A stretch of DNA of 64,000 nt from Brevibacillus brevis (GCF_900637055.1 NZ_LR134338.1:3544001-3608000), one strand, 5' to 3'. Counted from the first letter of the stretch, positions 53,651 through 62,241 are shown. A program made the numbers and translations. The notes: generated from the sequence alone by a model not told the origin.

Positions 53651-53724
53651 ATCTTTTTTCCCTCCTTATCCTGTAAAATAGCGCTACGATGGCATTTTCA
53701 TACATATACACTAGGTCAATCCCA

Positions 53725-53753
53725 ATCATAGCTAACGCCTATAAAGATGTCAA
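53725..53753 (-). promoter_or_regulatory. Sigma-A promoter of qcrABC
   Basis: TTGACA (53748-53753) and TATGAT (53725-53730) on the minus strand have a 17-bp spacer, about 75 bp before the qcrA ATG. Confidence 0.8.
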
Positions 53754-53755
53754 GA

Positions 53756-53770
53756 ATGTCCAGTGGACAT
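53756..53770. promoter_or_regulatory. Palindromic operator candidate at qcr promoter
   Basis: ATGTCCAGTGGACAT is a perfect 7-1-7 inverted repeat ending 2 bp upstream of the -35 box, a position suited to an activator or repressor. Confidence 0.5.
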
Positions 53771-53902
53771 GTCTTTACCCAAACGATGTGTGACAGGATA
53801 TTGTTGCCAGATTGTCAAATTTAAGACCTTGCCCCACCCATTTTTCTGTAGTATTGCCGGAAACCGCTTTCTCTATTGCGTCTCTTTTATACGTCAGAGC
53901 GT

Positions 53903-54325
53903 TTATCCCCGCCCGTTTTGCCACAACTTGATGACCTCTTTGTACAGCACATCCACGGTCACTTCAAAACGCAAAGAAGATTCCAGATCTTCATCCCCTA
54001 CCAATAAAGTCACCACGCCTTCTTCCGCTCGTTCCTGTAATTCAATCTGTTCTCCGCGAAAATGCAGCACTACTTTATAGGGGAATTCCGCCGGAGTTCT
54101 TTGTTCCAGCTGTTCTTCTCCTATTTGATAGCTTAACGGAAATAGCAGTACGCGTCCCTTCAGTCGCTGCTCAATCCCGGCCGCTACATTTAATAAGTAG
54201 TTCATGCGTACAACATGCTCTTCTACTTTTCTCTCCGAGCTGTACAAATAAAGAGGGAGCAGTGCGGTATCCACAAAGGACCGCAACTCCTCCCAGTTTT
54301 CAAAATCGTTCAAGTTCCACTGCAT
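53903..54325 (-). CDS. ypiF: DUF2487 protein YpiF
   Basis: A soluble 140-residue protein with WNLNDFENWEELRSFVDTALLPLY at its start and a C-terminal beta-rich half. It corresponds by order (ypiB-ypiF-qcrA) and by type to B. subtilis YpiF. Function is unknown; location points to a link with qcr expression or assembly. ATG start; about 90 bp separate it from the IDEAL-domain gene. A promoter-bearing gap of 250 bp follows before qcrA. Confidence 0.82.
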   Translation of the reverse strand: MQWNLNDFENWEELRSFVDTALLPLYLYSSERKVEEHVVRMNYLLNVAAGIEQRLKGRVLLFPLSYQIGEEQLEQRTPAEFPYKVVLHFRGEQIELQERAEEGVVTLLVGDEDLESSLRFEVTVDVLYKEVIKLWQNGRG

Positions 54326-54414
54326 AGAGCCGTCTCCTCATTTCCTTGTTCATTTCTGGAAACAAGCGTACCATGAATGGTTGGAGACTCGCAATAACGC
54401 ATACGATTATGTAT

Positions 54415-54630
54415 TTAGGCTTTCTCGTAAGCCATGATTTCTTTTAATTCGTCTGTTAAGCGCAAAAACAGCTCTTTGTTTTTCGATGCAAGTGCCTCAT
54501 CAATCTCCTGAATTAGCGTACGCTTGCGATATTGACGCATCTGCTCGTCGATCACCATTTCAGATAGCAAACCGGAAACCATTTGATTGTTCGTTCCGTA
54601 CGCGTTGGAATAGAAATTCGGCCACTCCAT
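54415..54630 (-). CDS. IDEAL-domain small protein (YpiB C-terminal-like)
   Basis: 71 residues from the ATG at 54630 (GAGGG 6 bp upstream; another ATG at 54636 is too close to it). The C-terminal half contains IQEIDEALASKNKELFLRLT, the IDEAL signature. B. subtilis YpiB in this place is a longer UPF0302 protein ending in such a domain, so this may be a reduced form carrying only the IDEAL part. It starts 3-9 bp after the preceding gene's stop and is clearly co-transcribed. Confidence 0.8.
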   Translation of the reverse strand: MEWPNFYSNAYGTNNQMVSGLLSEMVIDEQMRQYRKRTLIQEIDEALASKNKELFLRLTDELKEIMAYEKA

Positions 54631-54639
54631 ACCCATCCC

Positions 54640-55758
54640 TCACTTCAATAAAATAGTCGTTTCGGTAAAACCATTGTATTTTCGAAGCCAAGTCTGGCTC
54701 GCATACGTTGCGGTGTATAACCACTGTTCCTGTTCGTCTTGACCGACGCGCAACAATCCAAGGTGCACCATCATCTTGCATACCCGATTCACCAAGATAT
54801 CTGTAGGTGAATCGTAGTAAAACTCTTTCATCCAATGGAGCAGCGTGTCCATCAGCGATTGCTGACTTACCCATCCACCCGATGCGATCAACGGAATGAG
54901 CTGAACCAGCATCGGCAAGTTTGGGACAGCCCGCTTGTACAGCCTCATCCAGAAGCGAATGACATCATGGTACAATTGATCGGTATACGTTTGCTCCAGT
55001 CGCTCCCTCCCCGCTTCCGTTACTGCTACCTTGCCGTCCACTTCTACAATCCATCGGTGATAGTAGCAGAAATCGTAGAGCAAGGAAAAACGGTCAGGGT
55101 ATAAATCAAAGTGCAAACCGTACCCAAAACGCCATTTTTGCGGCAATAGCGGCTCTTCTTTTACGTGCAAAAATTGAAAAAGCTGCTGCTGATGACGCTT
55201 GTACATGCCACCTTCTGCGGTTAGCGGTACTGGCTCCTGCTGGAGAAATTGTAAAAATTGCATGATATCATCGCAAAGTGCTGTTCCTTCATCCCTGTAA
55301 GCTTGCGGCCCCGGATGAAGGAATGCGTTTGACTCACGCCACGTTGTCAACCACGCTTGCAAGTACGGCTCACGGATGTCCAGCGGAATTTGATACTGCC
55401 CTACGGTTTTACTTTTCGCCGGAAAAATCCATCCTCGCTTCATTGCAGCTGCGACAAACTTTCGTCCTTCCTCCTGCTTTTTTTCCTTTTCACACGCCAG
55501 TGCCACCCCGGCCTTCGCCAACAAATCCTCAAGCGACATAACCGTACGCTTGTCCAGGAACAATTGGAGCAAAAAATGGGTTTCCGCACTGCTCAGCTGC
55601 TCAACTTCTTGAGAGATTGTCAACCTGTGCCTCAAGCTAGACAACAGTGACGTAATCAATTCGTTTTTGGAATGAGGGTTGCATTCGCATCCGTAATGGT
55701 TGGCAATCTGATGGAGCTGCCGGATATCGGTGTACACCAAGATCTCAGCCAAGTTCAT
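54640..55758 (-). CDS. Conserved-looking protein of unknown function, helical
   Basis: 372 residues, soluble, mostly helical by composition, with no signal or membrane segment. The N-terminal region (IRQLHQIANHYGCECNPHSK, then LSSAETHFLLQLFLDKRTVM) resembles the helical/winged region that precedes XPB-type helicases in Firmicutes, but no helicase motif is present. It sits between ypiA-like and ypiB-like genes, a place without counterpart in B. subtilis. ATG start. I can offer only a possible DNA- or protein-binding role. Confidence 0.75.
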   Translation of the reverse strand: MNLAEILVYTDIRQLHQIANHYGCECNPHSKNELITSLLSSLRHRLTISQEVEQLSSAETHFLLQLFLDKRTVMSLEDLLAKAGVALACEKEKKQEEGRKFVAAAMKRGWIFPAKSKTVGQYQIPLDIREPYLQAWLTTWRESNAFLHPGPQAYRDEGTALCDDIMQFLQFLQQEPVPLTAEGGMYKRHQQQLFQFLHVKEEPLLPQKWRFGYGLHFDLYPDRFSLLYDFCYYHRWIVEVDGKVAVTEAGRERLEQTYTDQLYHDVIRFWMRLYKRAVPNLPMLVQLIPLIASGGWVSQQSLMDTLLHWMKEFYYDSPTDILVNRVCKMMVHLGLLRVGQDEQEQWLYTATYASQTWLRKYNGFTETTILLK

Positions 55759-55813
55759 CTGTGCATCCCTTCTTTACGATGGCTTACTTGTCTCTCATTC
55801 TTGCCAAAATGCG

Positions 55814-55853
55814 GAAAAATAAACAGGAAGCCACCGAAGTGACTTCCTGTTTG
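55814..55853 (-). terminator. Terminator of the TPR (YpiA-like) gene
   Basis: On the minus strand AACAGGAAG pairs with CTTCCTGTT and is followed by TATTTTT, just after the stop. Confidence 0.88.
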
Positions 55854-55864
55854 GCGATTTTTTA

Positions 55865-56818
55865 TTATTCCTCTTCAGATTCATGGTCCCACAGGTCGTG
55901 AAGCTGTTGGTATTCTTTCGCTTCCTCATAGCGCCCTGCTTGAGTCAAAAGGGCAATCAGCCTGCGGATCTGATCCAAATCGAAACCTGACAACGATACA
56001 TATTGCTTTAGAGCCTCAATAGCCGCTTCTGTTTTCCCCATCGAAAGATTCACATCTGCAGCTAATGGGTAAGCAGCCACATACTCATCGTCAACCGCTT
56101 GCAAACTGCTGACCAATTCTGCCGCTTCATCCAGTCGTCCAACGTGGAATGCCATCAGTGCACATCCGTAGAGGACTTCTGGGGAACGATCCATGACCAG
56201 CGCCTGACGGAATACTTGGTAAGCCTGTTCGAATTGACCGCTTTGTGCGTACGAGCGCCCCTTCGTCAAAAGCATGGACAGACTTTCATCCCCGGCTTGT
56301 TCCAGGAGCTTCATTGCTTTCTCGTCTTCTCCAATGCGGAAATACAAGTTACCTAGCGCTGCCATAATATCCTGGTTATCTGGCTCCTTCAGTCTCGCTT
56401 GCTCCAAATACTTGACCGCTACTTCATCTAAATCTTGGAGTGAATACAGATCCGCTAGCAACAAGTCAAGCTGAATGCTTTCGAAGCCAGATTCTTTGCA
56501 TTCATAGAGAAGATGTTGCGCCGTCTCAAAATCACTGGAATCCAAAGCAATCTCCGCTAACAGCAGCTGGCATTCTCTGCGCAAAGAGGAATCCATTTGC
56601 GGATTTTTGGCCATGACATCTGTCAGCAATTGACTCGCCTCTTCCAAATGACCGAGTCGATACCAGACCTCTGCCAAATACATCATGACATCCGGCAAAT
56701 CTTTTCCATGCTCCTGAACCTTTTGCAGAGCGGTCAACCCCAACTCTACTTCATCGTTTTCGATCCGCTTGATCGCTTCGTCTATGACATACAGCCACTT
56801 TTTCGGCATTTCTTTCAC
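55865..56818 (-). CDS. TPR protein YpiA-like
   Basis: 317 residues made almost wholly of TPR helices: ELGLTALQKVQEHGKDLPDV, WYRLGHLEEASQLLTDVMAK, DNQDIMAALGNLYFRIGEDE and so on, ending in an acidic tail. B. subtilis YpiA (about 420 residues) has the same location next to aroE, so this looks like a shorter relative. It should be a cytosolic scaffold with unknown partners. ATG start, monocistronic. Confidence 0.82.
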   Translation of the reverse strand: MKEMPKKWLYVIDEAIKRIENDEVELGLTALQKVQEHGKDLPDVMMYLAEVWYRLGHLEEASQLLTDVMAKNPQMDSSLRRECQLLLAEIALDSSDFETAQHLLYECKESGFESIQLDLLLADLYSLQDLDEVAVKYLEQARLKEPDNQDIMAALGNLYFRIGEDEKAMKLLEQAGDESLSMLLTKGRSYAQSGQFEQAYQVFRQALVMDRSPEVLYGCALMAFHVGRLDEAAELVSSLQAVDDEYVAAYPLAADVNLSMGKTEAAIEALKQYVSLSGFDLDQIRRLIALLTQAGRYEEAKEYQQLHDLWDHESEEE

Positions 56819-56886
56819 CTCATATGTATTTTGCGTGGCCTTGTTGCTCTACGCGTTTGTTGAACAACTACTCTAATAAAATAGCC

Positions 56887-56918
56887 ACAAAAGACCGTCC
56901 GAAGACGGTCTTTTCTTT
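56887..56918 (-). terminator. Terminator of the sigma/anti-sigma operon
   Basis: A perfect 11-bp stem, AAAAGACCGTC/GACGGTCTTTT, closes a TTCG loop on the minus strand and lies 20 bp after the anti-sigma stop. Confidence 0.9.
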
Positions 56919-56937
56919 TACTCTTGATCATATACCA

Positions 56938-57588
56938 TTATGCTCGCGTTAGCCAGCTCATTGTAAGAACAGTAATAAGGATTCCAAAAATACTAAGCAC
57001 GATACTGTAATTCGGCTTGGCTAAATCAGTAGAAGTTGGCTTCCCATCGAGCGGTACGATCGAAGCAGTGGCATGTTCCAGTGAATCTCCTTGCGACGTA
57101 TATGGCTGTGCTTCTACCACGTATGTACCATCGTCTGTTTGCATGGAAGAAGAAATGACTTGCGCTTTTGGCGTATTAATCTCCATGACTTCACCGTTAA
57201 TAACGAGAGAATTCGCATGCTCCGTGGTACTTGTATTCACATATAAAGTGAACGAAAAGACCATGAGCAACAAAACAGCTACACTTGCAGCCATGCGTCG
57301 CATTCTCGCTGTCACACTGAAAATTTTTCTGCCTATTGGGATCGCCCACTGCTCTTCCGATAAAATACGGGCCATCACCGCATCTACAATGGAACGTGAT
57401 GGAGTTACAGAATGGTATTCTTCTTTATCCATCTCCATCCACTCACCACTGTCCGACCAAATCTCATAGTCGGAACGACAGGCATAGCATGCCGCCATAT
57501 GGTGATCAACCCGGCGTTGGGTCACCTCAGGCAACAGATTTTCGGCGTATTCAGGCAGTATTTCCTGAACTTCTTCACATCTCATCAT
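56938..57588 (-). CDS. Zinc-finger anti-sigma factor (membrane)
   Basis: 216 residues. The N-terminal zinc-binding anti-sigma motif H-x3-C-x2-C is in HHMAACYACRS (about 29-39). A membrane helix follows in the middle (ASVAVLLLMVFSFTLYV, about 97-113). The outer domain is about 70 residues, and a last hydrophobic segment at the C-terminus (LSIFGILITVLTMSWL) may be a second helix. The gene overlaps the sigma gene by 4 bp, the normal pairing. It should hold the sigma factor at the membrane until an envelope signal arrives. ATG follows GAAGGGATG. Confidence 0.9.
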   Translation of the reverse strand: MMRCEEVQEILPEYAENLLPEVTQRRVDHHMAACYACRSDYEIWSDSGEWMEMDKEEYHSVTPSRSIVDAVMARILSEEQWAIPIGRKIFSVTARMRRMAASVAVLLLMVFSFTLYVNTSTTEHANSLVINGEVMEINTPKAQVISSSMQTDDGTYVVEAQPYTSQGDSLEHATASIVPLDGKPTSTDLAKPNYSIVLSIFGILITVLTMSWLTRA

Positions 57589-58175
57589 CGATTCATCCCT
57601 TCAGCTTCATCCAAATGAGGGTCCAGGATGTAGTTTTCCAACTGTCCACGAATACTTTGCCGCGCTCGAAACAGTAAAGATTTCACAGAGCTCACTGTTA
57701 AATCCAGAATCGTAGCGATTTCTGTGTAATCCATTTGTTCGTACTCGCGTAATATCAATGCTGAGCGTTGCTTCTCTGGCAAGCTGTTAATTGCCAGTCT
57801 TACCATGCTCTCCCGTTCATTCCGGAGCAAAACTTGCTCAGGCAGTGTCTTGGGAGATGCCATAGGCACTTGCAACGTATCATCCAGATACACGTCAGAA
57901 TTGCGGCTCTTTCGCAATTCACTGAGTACGGAGTTGCGTGCAATCGTATAGAGCCAGGTGGAGAATGTAGCTTCTACATCTCGGAAAGAATGAATGCTCT
58001 TATACGCCTTGTAAAACGTCTCCTGACATATATCCTCCGCTATATGCTCTAAATGTGCCTGACGCAAAAGATGAGTGACAAATGAGAGGATCTTTTTTTC
58101 ATATCGACGAATCAGTTCAGCATAGCATTCCAGATTACCTTCTTTAATCTCTCGGATAAGCTGGGAATCGGTCAT
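57585..58175 (-). CDS. ECF-type RNA polymerase sigma factor
   Basis: 196 residues of the sigma-70 ECF group. Region 2 (about 8-95) contains EDICQETFYKAYKSIHSFRD and FSTWLYTIARN; region 4 (about 125-180) contains LPEKQRSALILREYEQMDYTEIA and SVKSLLFRARQSIRG. It is coupled to the zinc-finger anti-sigma gene. An ECF-like promoter upstream suggests self-activation. Relation to SigW, SigV or SigX of B. subtilis cannot be decided here. Confidence 0.93.
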   Translation of the reverse strand: MTDSQLIREIKEGNLECYAELIRRYEKKILSFVTHLLRQAHLEHIAEDICQETFYKAYKSIHSFRDVEATFSTWLYTIARNSVLSELRKSRNSDVYLDDTLQVPMASPKTLPEQVLLRNERESMVRLAINSLPEKQRSALILREYEQMDYTEIATILDLTVSSVKSLLFRARQSIRGQLENYILDPHLDEAEGMNR

Positions 58176-58227
58176 GATCAGAGATTACCTCCTTGCGATT
58201 CCGATCCCTCAGCGGCCTTTTGCATAA

Positions 58228-58255
58228 TTAGACTGCTGGGGATGTAAAAAGTTGC
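58228..58255 (-). promoter_or_regulatory. ECF-type autoregulatory promoter
   Basis: On the minus strand GCAACTTTTT (58255-58246) and GTCTAA (58233-58228) have the spacing and motifs of ECF promoters (AAC with T-run, GTC/CGT at -10), about 55 bp ahead of the sigma gene. Confidence 0.5.
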
Positions 58256-58302
58256 GCGACCTTACGATTCTTTTTCTCGTCTGTCTGCTGGAAACCATTC
58301 AC

Positions 58303-58325
58303 GAAAAAACCCCCAAACCGGGGTT
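58303..58325 (-). terminator. Terminator of the amidohydrolase-like gene
   Basis: On the minus strand AACCCC pairs with GGGGGTT around GGTTT and ends in a T-run; it overlaps the stop codon. Confidence 0.88.
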
Positions 58326-59445
58326 ATATGACATAAGCGTAGGGCTTCGTGTCGAATAAACACTTACCCATACCAATCAAAGGGATAAATCGCATATTTC
58401 GATATATCCATTTACCGTTCGACATAACAGATGTTGGAAGATGCATTTCACTAAAATTGAGAATAGTGGAAAGATCATACTTTGTCAACCAGTTTTCCTT
58501 TTTCAGGAAAACGATATCAGCGTCTGCGCCAGTTGTCAAGCTTCCTTTTCGCGGATACAGTCCAATTGCTTTTGCAACATTTGTCGAAGTGAGCCTGACC
58601 AGCAAGCAAAGCAATTCTTCAGGCGTACACCAGCTCTTTCGTGTATCAATCCGCACATCGTGAATTGGAGACGCTACTTGCCAGCTTCCAAACCATTGTC
58701 GATGCAATTGACGAAGACCTTGATCCGTCACTTCAGCAGGCAAACGAAAGATATGCAGGTACGGGTCATTTTCATCAAAATGAAAGGCCGCTTGAGAATC
58801 AGTGATGACTGTTCGCAACCGCCAATAACGGGTAGCCTCCAGCCAAATCTGTCGAATGTATTCCCGCTGTTCTTTTTTGAAGAACGGATCATTTTGCACC
58901 TGCATGTGCAGGATCGTATGTTTAGACGTATGAAGTTGCAAAAGCGTTTCCCATTTTATTGTGGAAATTTCTTCTGGATTTCGAATCGTGACATGAAACG
59001 AAGAATAGCCATGGTTCATCCACTCCGCTAAGCGGTCACCGTGAAGATCGGCGACATCGATTTCCACGTGCCAAACATAATCCAGCAAACTGTTGAAATG
59101 CTGGGTTTGTTGATAGTGGATTTGCGGTCTGCTCATCCAACGCTCTGGCCGGAAGACGTCCACCAGGCTTGTACAACCCGAGCTAATGAGATTTCGCATA
59201 GCTTCTATATAAACATCTACCTCTTTGATTTTATACAACGAATGTGTCGGGAGTGCGACGAAACCAGGCAAAAGATACATATCGGTAGCATCTATTTCTT
59301 CATATAAATCGTTGAAGGGGTTTTTCGTTAAGGTATCTTTAGCAATTCGGACAATTTTCCCATGACGGATCCAAATATCTGCTTCTTTCATTCCTCGTGC
59401 TGTGACAATCGTTCCCCCGCGTATGACCATCCCTTGCTCCAGCAT
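58324..59445 (-). CDS. Degenerate amidohydrolase/dihydropyrimidinase-like protein
   Basis: 373 residues. The start (MVIRGGTIVTARGMKEADIWIRHGKIVRI) and the end (GSLTTGADADIVFLKKENW) match the composite beta-sandwich of cyclic amidohydrolases. But the metal motif HxH after the first strand reads LLPGFVALPTHS, so one histidine is gone, and the barrel between is diverged and short. Catalysis is doubtful; it may be a non-enzymatic paralogue, as CRMP-type proteins are. The ATG start lies about 100 bp from the small terminator unit upstream. It is not part of the conserved block in B. subtilis. Confidence 0.75.
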   Translation of the reverse strand: MLEQGMVIRGGTIVTARGMKEADIWIRHGKIVRIAKDTLTKNPFNDLYEEIDATDMYLLPGFVALPTHSLYKIKEVDVYIEAMRNLISSGCTSLVDVFRPERWMSRPQIHYQQTQHFNSLLDYVWHVEIDVADLHGDRLAEWMNHGYSSFHVTIRNPEEISTIKWETLLQLHTSKHTILHMQVQNDPFFKKEQREYIRQIWLEATRYWRLRTVITDSQAAFHFDENDPYLHIFRLPAEVTDQGLRQLHRQWFGSWQVASPIHDVRIDTRKSWCTPEELLCLLVRLTSTNVAKAIGLYPRKGSLTTGADADIVFLKKENWLTKYDLSTILNFSEMHLPTSVMSNGKWIYRNMRFIPLIGMGKCLFDTKPYAYVI

Positions 59446-59546
59446 AGCTCGTCCCCCTCCCGCTTCTCATGCACACACTACCCTTGTACGAGCATATGCA
59501 CAGAAAGGGGAAAAAGTACTAATTCGAGCCAAACCGATTTTTAAAC

Positions 59547-59640
59547 AAAAAAAGACCGCCGTTGATGTAAGCGCATTCAAACGACGGTAGCACACACGTG
59601 CTTTCTTATATTGGATAGGAGTGGAGAGAAACCATACTGT
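59547..59640 (-). ncRNA. Small RNA or attenuated leader between aroA and the amidohydrolase-like gene
   Basis: A predicted transcript of about 95 nt starts near 59640 behind a consensus promoter. It contains a small hairpin, AGCAC-N4-GTGCT (59589-59602), and ends in a terminator (ACCGTCGTT/AACGGCGGT, 59555-59588) followed by seven Ts. No plausible reading frame with a ribosome site is inside. The terminator loop holds ATGTAAGCGC (plus-strand reading), repeated exactly in the promoter. It either stands alone as a small RNA or is the leader of the amidohydrolase-like gene about 100 bp downstream. Confidence 0.55.
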
Positions 59641-59646
59641 ACTTTT

Positions 59647-59675
59647 ATAATAAACGGAATGTAAGCGCTTGTCAA
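59647..59675 (-). promoter_or_regulatory. Consensus sigma-A promoter of the small transcript, with repeated 10-bp element
   Basis: TTGACA and TATTAT on the minus strand are 17 bp apart. The spacer contains ATGTAAGCGC (59659-59668 in plus reading), the same 10 bp as at 59565-59574. The core AAGCGCTT resembles cre-like operators only partly. Confidence 0.75.
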
Positions 59676-59716
59676 ATCATTTTTGCTAAAATTCGGAACG
59701 CTTTGTCTTCGCACCA

Positions 59717-59756
59717 ATAAAAGAAGCCTGCTCCCCTAAGGGCACAAGCTTCTCTT
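59717..59756 (-). terminator. Terminator of aroA
   Basis: On the minus strand AGAAGC...GCCC pairs with GGGG...GCTTCT and is followed by TTTATT, a few bases after the stop. Confidence 0.85.
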
Positions 59757-59763
59757 TCATTCT

Positions 59764-61047
59764 TTATGCTTGGCTGATTTTCACAAGCAAGTCATGAAAG
59801 CCAGGGAAAGAAACATCAATCGCATCATCATTTCCGATCGTCGTTTCACCCTCGGCAACGAGACCTGCGATCGCCATCGCCATGCCAATTCGGTGATCCC
59901 CCATGCTATCGATGACAGCCCCTGTCAATCCTGTCTTTCCTTCGATGATCATTCCGTCATCTGTAGGTGTCACCCTAGCACCGAATTTGGACAGTTGACT
60001 AACCACCGTAGCAATACGGTCCGTCTCCTTTACTTTCAGCTCTTCGGCATCACGGATTACGGTTTGTCCCTTGGCCTGTGTTGCCATGACCGCAATCACC
60101 GGAATTTCGTCAATCAGCCGTGGAATGATATCTCCGGCAATTTCAATACCGTGCAGCTCTAAATGAGTCACGAGGAGGTCTGCAACCGGCTCTTCATTTA
60201 CGACTCGCTCATTCAAAAGCTCCAGGCTTCCCCCCATCGCCTTGACAACATCAATGATACCGGTGCGGCTTGGGTTGATTCCGACATTTTCAATCAGAAG
60301 AGAGCTGCCTGGTACGACCATTACGGCTGCAATCAAAAAGGCAGCGGAAGAAATGTCACCAGGAACAGAAATGGCACGGCCCTTCAGCTTTTGTCCGCCT
60401 TCTACTGAAACGGTCAAGCCATCACGCACAACTTGTACACCAAATGCTTGCAGCATACGCTCTGTATGATCGCGGGATAAATGAGGCTCTGTTACACTCG
60501 TCACGCCTTTTGCCTGCAACCCTGCCAGCATAATCGCCGATTTCACTTGTGCACTCGCAACCGGAGAGTGATACGCAATCCCTTGAAGCTCCCCGCCTCG
60601 AATGGATAGCGGTGTGTATTCGCCGTCTTTTCTTCCATCGATTTTGGCTCCCATTTGACGGAGTGGTCCGATCACACGGCGCATGGGTCTTTTGGCGATA
60701 GACTCATCGCCTTCCATCACCACGTGGAAAGGCTGTGTCGCCATGATCCCTGCCATTAAGCGAATGGTCGTACCGGAGTTCCCTACATCCAAATGTTGAG
60801 ACGGTTCCTGCAAGCCGTACCAGCCTTTTCCTTGTACAGTCACGGCATCTCCTTGTTGTTCAATCTCGATCCCCATCCGACGAAAGCAGCTAATCGTGCT
60901 CAAGCAATCGGCACCCGGCAAAAATCCTTCAATGGTTGTGGTTCCTTCTGCTAGAGCTCCAAACATGACGGCACGATGGGAAATGGACTTATCTCCTGGC
61001 ACGCGAACGGTACCTTTGATTTGTTTGGCTTGTTGTACGCGAAGCAT
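59764..61047 (-). CDS. aroA: 3-phosphoshikimate 1-carboxyvinyltransferase (EPSP synthase)
   Basis: 427 residues (aroE in B. subtilis naming) of the shikimate pathway. Signatures are [18 protein letters not shown] near the start, [13 protein letters not shown] in the first domain, SRDHTERML and [10 protein letters not shown] in the second. The LxGN-SGTT region with Gly rather than Ala in NSGTT fits a standard PEP site; class I or II (glyphosate) behaviour was not judged. The ATG at 61047 has AAGGAGTG 6 bp upstream. It is the last of trpA-hisC-tyrA-aroA on this strand. Confidence 0.96.
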   Translation of the reverse strand: MLRVQQAKQIKGTVRVPGDKSISHRAVMFGALAEGTTTIEGFLPGADCLSTISCFRRMGIEIEQQGDAVTVQGKGWYGLQEPSQHLDVGNSGTTIRLMAGIMATQPFHVVMEGDESIAKRPMRRVIGPLRQMGAKIDGRKDGEYTPLSIRGGELQGIAYHSPVASAQVKSAIMLAGLQAKGVTSVTEPHLSRDHTERMLQAFGVQVVRDGLTVSVEGGQKLKGRAISVPGDISSAAFLIAAVMVVPGSSLLIENVGINPSRTGIIDVVKAMGGSLELLNERVVNEEPVADLLVTHLELHGIEIAGDIIPRLIDEIPVIAVMATQAKGQTVIRDAEELKVKETDRIATVVSQLSKFGARVTPTDDGMIIEGKTGLTGAVIDSMGDHRIGMAMAIAGLVAEGETTIGNDDAIDVSFPGFHDLLVKISQA

Positions 61048-61137
61048 TTCTTCCACTCCTTTTCTCTCTCACGCTCTCCCAGATCATCAGTCGCACTGTG
61101 AAGCGTCTTCGTTGTAAAGTGTGTTTGCATAAAAAAC

Positions 61138-62241
61138 TTATGTGCGCTTGTATACATTGTAATCGAAAAAGCGAAGAACTTCCTCTCCCTTTTCCAACTC
61201 TTGTTGCGAATGGAACGTAATGCGTAGCACCCCATAAATGTCTTCTCGTGTCTCTCTGATTTGAAGATTCGTGATGTTGATATCTCTTGCTCCCAATAGT
61301 GTCGTAATTCGTCCGATTTCGCCTGGGTTGTCTGGGATATCGATATACAAATCGTTCAAAGGAGGCAATGCACCCGTTTTGCGCTCAGGCAAGCTGTCTC
61401 GAAATTCTCGTGCCGTTTTGAAAAAATGCTCGATTCCTTCTGGATCTCCCTGTTCTACAAGTTGAACGACCTCTTCCAATGCGTTTGCCCAATCCTTTGC
61501 GATTTTCAGGATCGGATCACGGTTTTGCAGCAAGATGTCACGCCACATCTGCGGGTTGCTCGATGCAATGCGCGTAATGTCACGAAAGCCGCCAGCAGCA
61601 AGCGTTGCATGCCAAGCATTTTCCTCGTCGTACCCTGCCACCAGATTGACCAGAGCAGAAGCGAGAATGTGCGGGAAATGGCTGACTGCACCCACGACCT
61701 GATCATGCGAAGCCGCGTCCATTTGCACGACTTTTGCGCGAGTCAGTGTAAGTAGTTCAGACAATTGCTTTACTTTTTCTTCAGATGTTCCCGGCGCTGG
61801 TGTCAAAACATAGTAGGCGTTTTCCATCAGACGGTCAGAAGCAGCTTCCACGCCGGATTTATGCGAGCCAGCCATCGGATGTCCACCAATAAATGTAACA
61901 TGATTGGGAATAACATCCACCGCTTGTCTGACAATACCTGCTTTTGTACTGCCCACATCCGTAATGATCACACCCGGCTGCAGCTCCATTTCCACTAACG
62001 AGCGAATGGTTGCAACAATTTGCTCTACTGGTGATGCGAGGAAAATGACATTTGCTTCTCGAACTGCGGTCTGCAAATCAGTTGTGCCAGCATGAATGAC
62101 ACCAAGAGTCAGTGCTTTATCCAAACAATCCTGACGTAAATCGTAGCCGACTACCCGAATATTCGGATCACGTCGCATAGACAGCGCGATTGAGCCGCCG
62201 ATCAACCCGACGCCGATTACAGTAATGGTGGTTTTTTTCAT
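61138..62241 (-). CDS. tyrA: Prephenate dehydrogenase with C-terminal ACT domain
   Basis: About 367 residues that convert prephenate to 4-hydroxyphenylpyruvate with NAD+. The Rossmann loop is VGLIGGSIALSM. Catalytic-domain motifs are TDVGSTK, FIGGHPMAGSHKSGVEAA and the helical AAGGFRDITRIASSNPQMW. An ACT domain at about 295-365 (LYIDIPDNPGEIGRITTLLG) suggests tyrosine feedback. Either GTG at 62247 or ATG at 62241 may start it; I chose the ATG. It lies between hisC and aroA as in B. subtilis. Confidence 0.95.
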   Translation of the reverse strand: MKKTTITVIGVGLIGGSIALSMRRDPNIRVVGYDLRQDCLDKALTLGVIHAGTTDLQTAVREANVIFLASPVEQIVATIRSLVEMELQPGVIITDVGSTKAGIVRQAVDVIPNHVTFIGGHPMAGSHKSGVEAASDRLMENAYYVLTPAPGTSEEKVKQLSELLTLTRAKVVQMDAASHDQVVGAVSHFPHILASALVNLVAGYDEENAWHATLAAGGFRDITRIASSNPQMWRDILLQNRDPILKIAKDWANALEEVVQLVEQGDPEGIEHFFKTAREFRDSLPERKTGALPPLNDLYIDIPDNPGEIGRITTLLGARDINITNLQIRETREDIYGVLRITFHSQQELEKGEEVLRFFDYNVYKRT

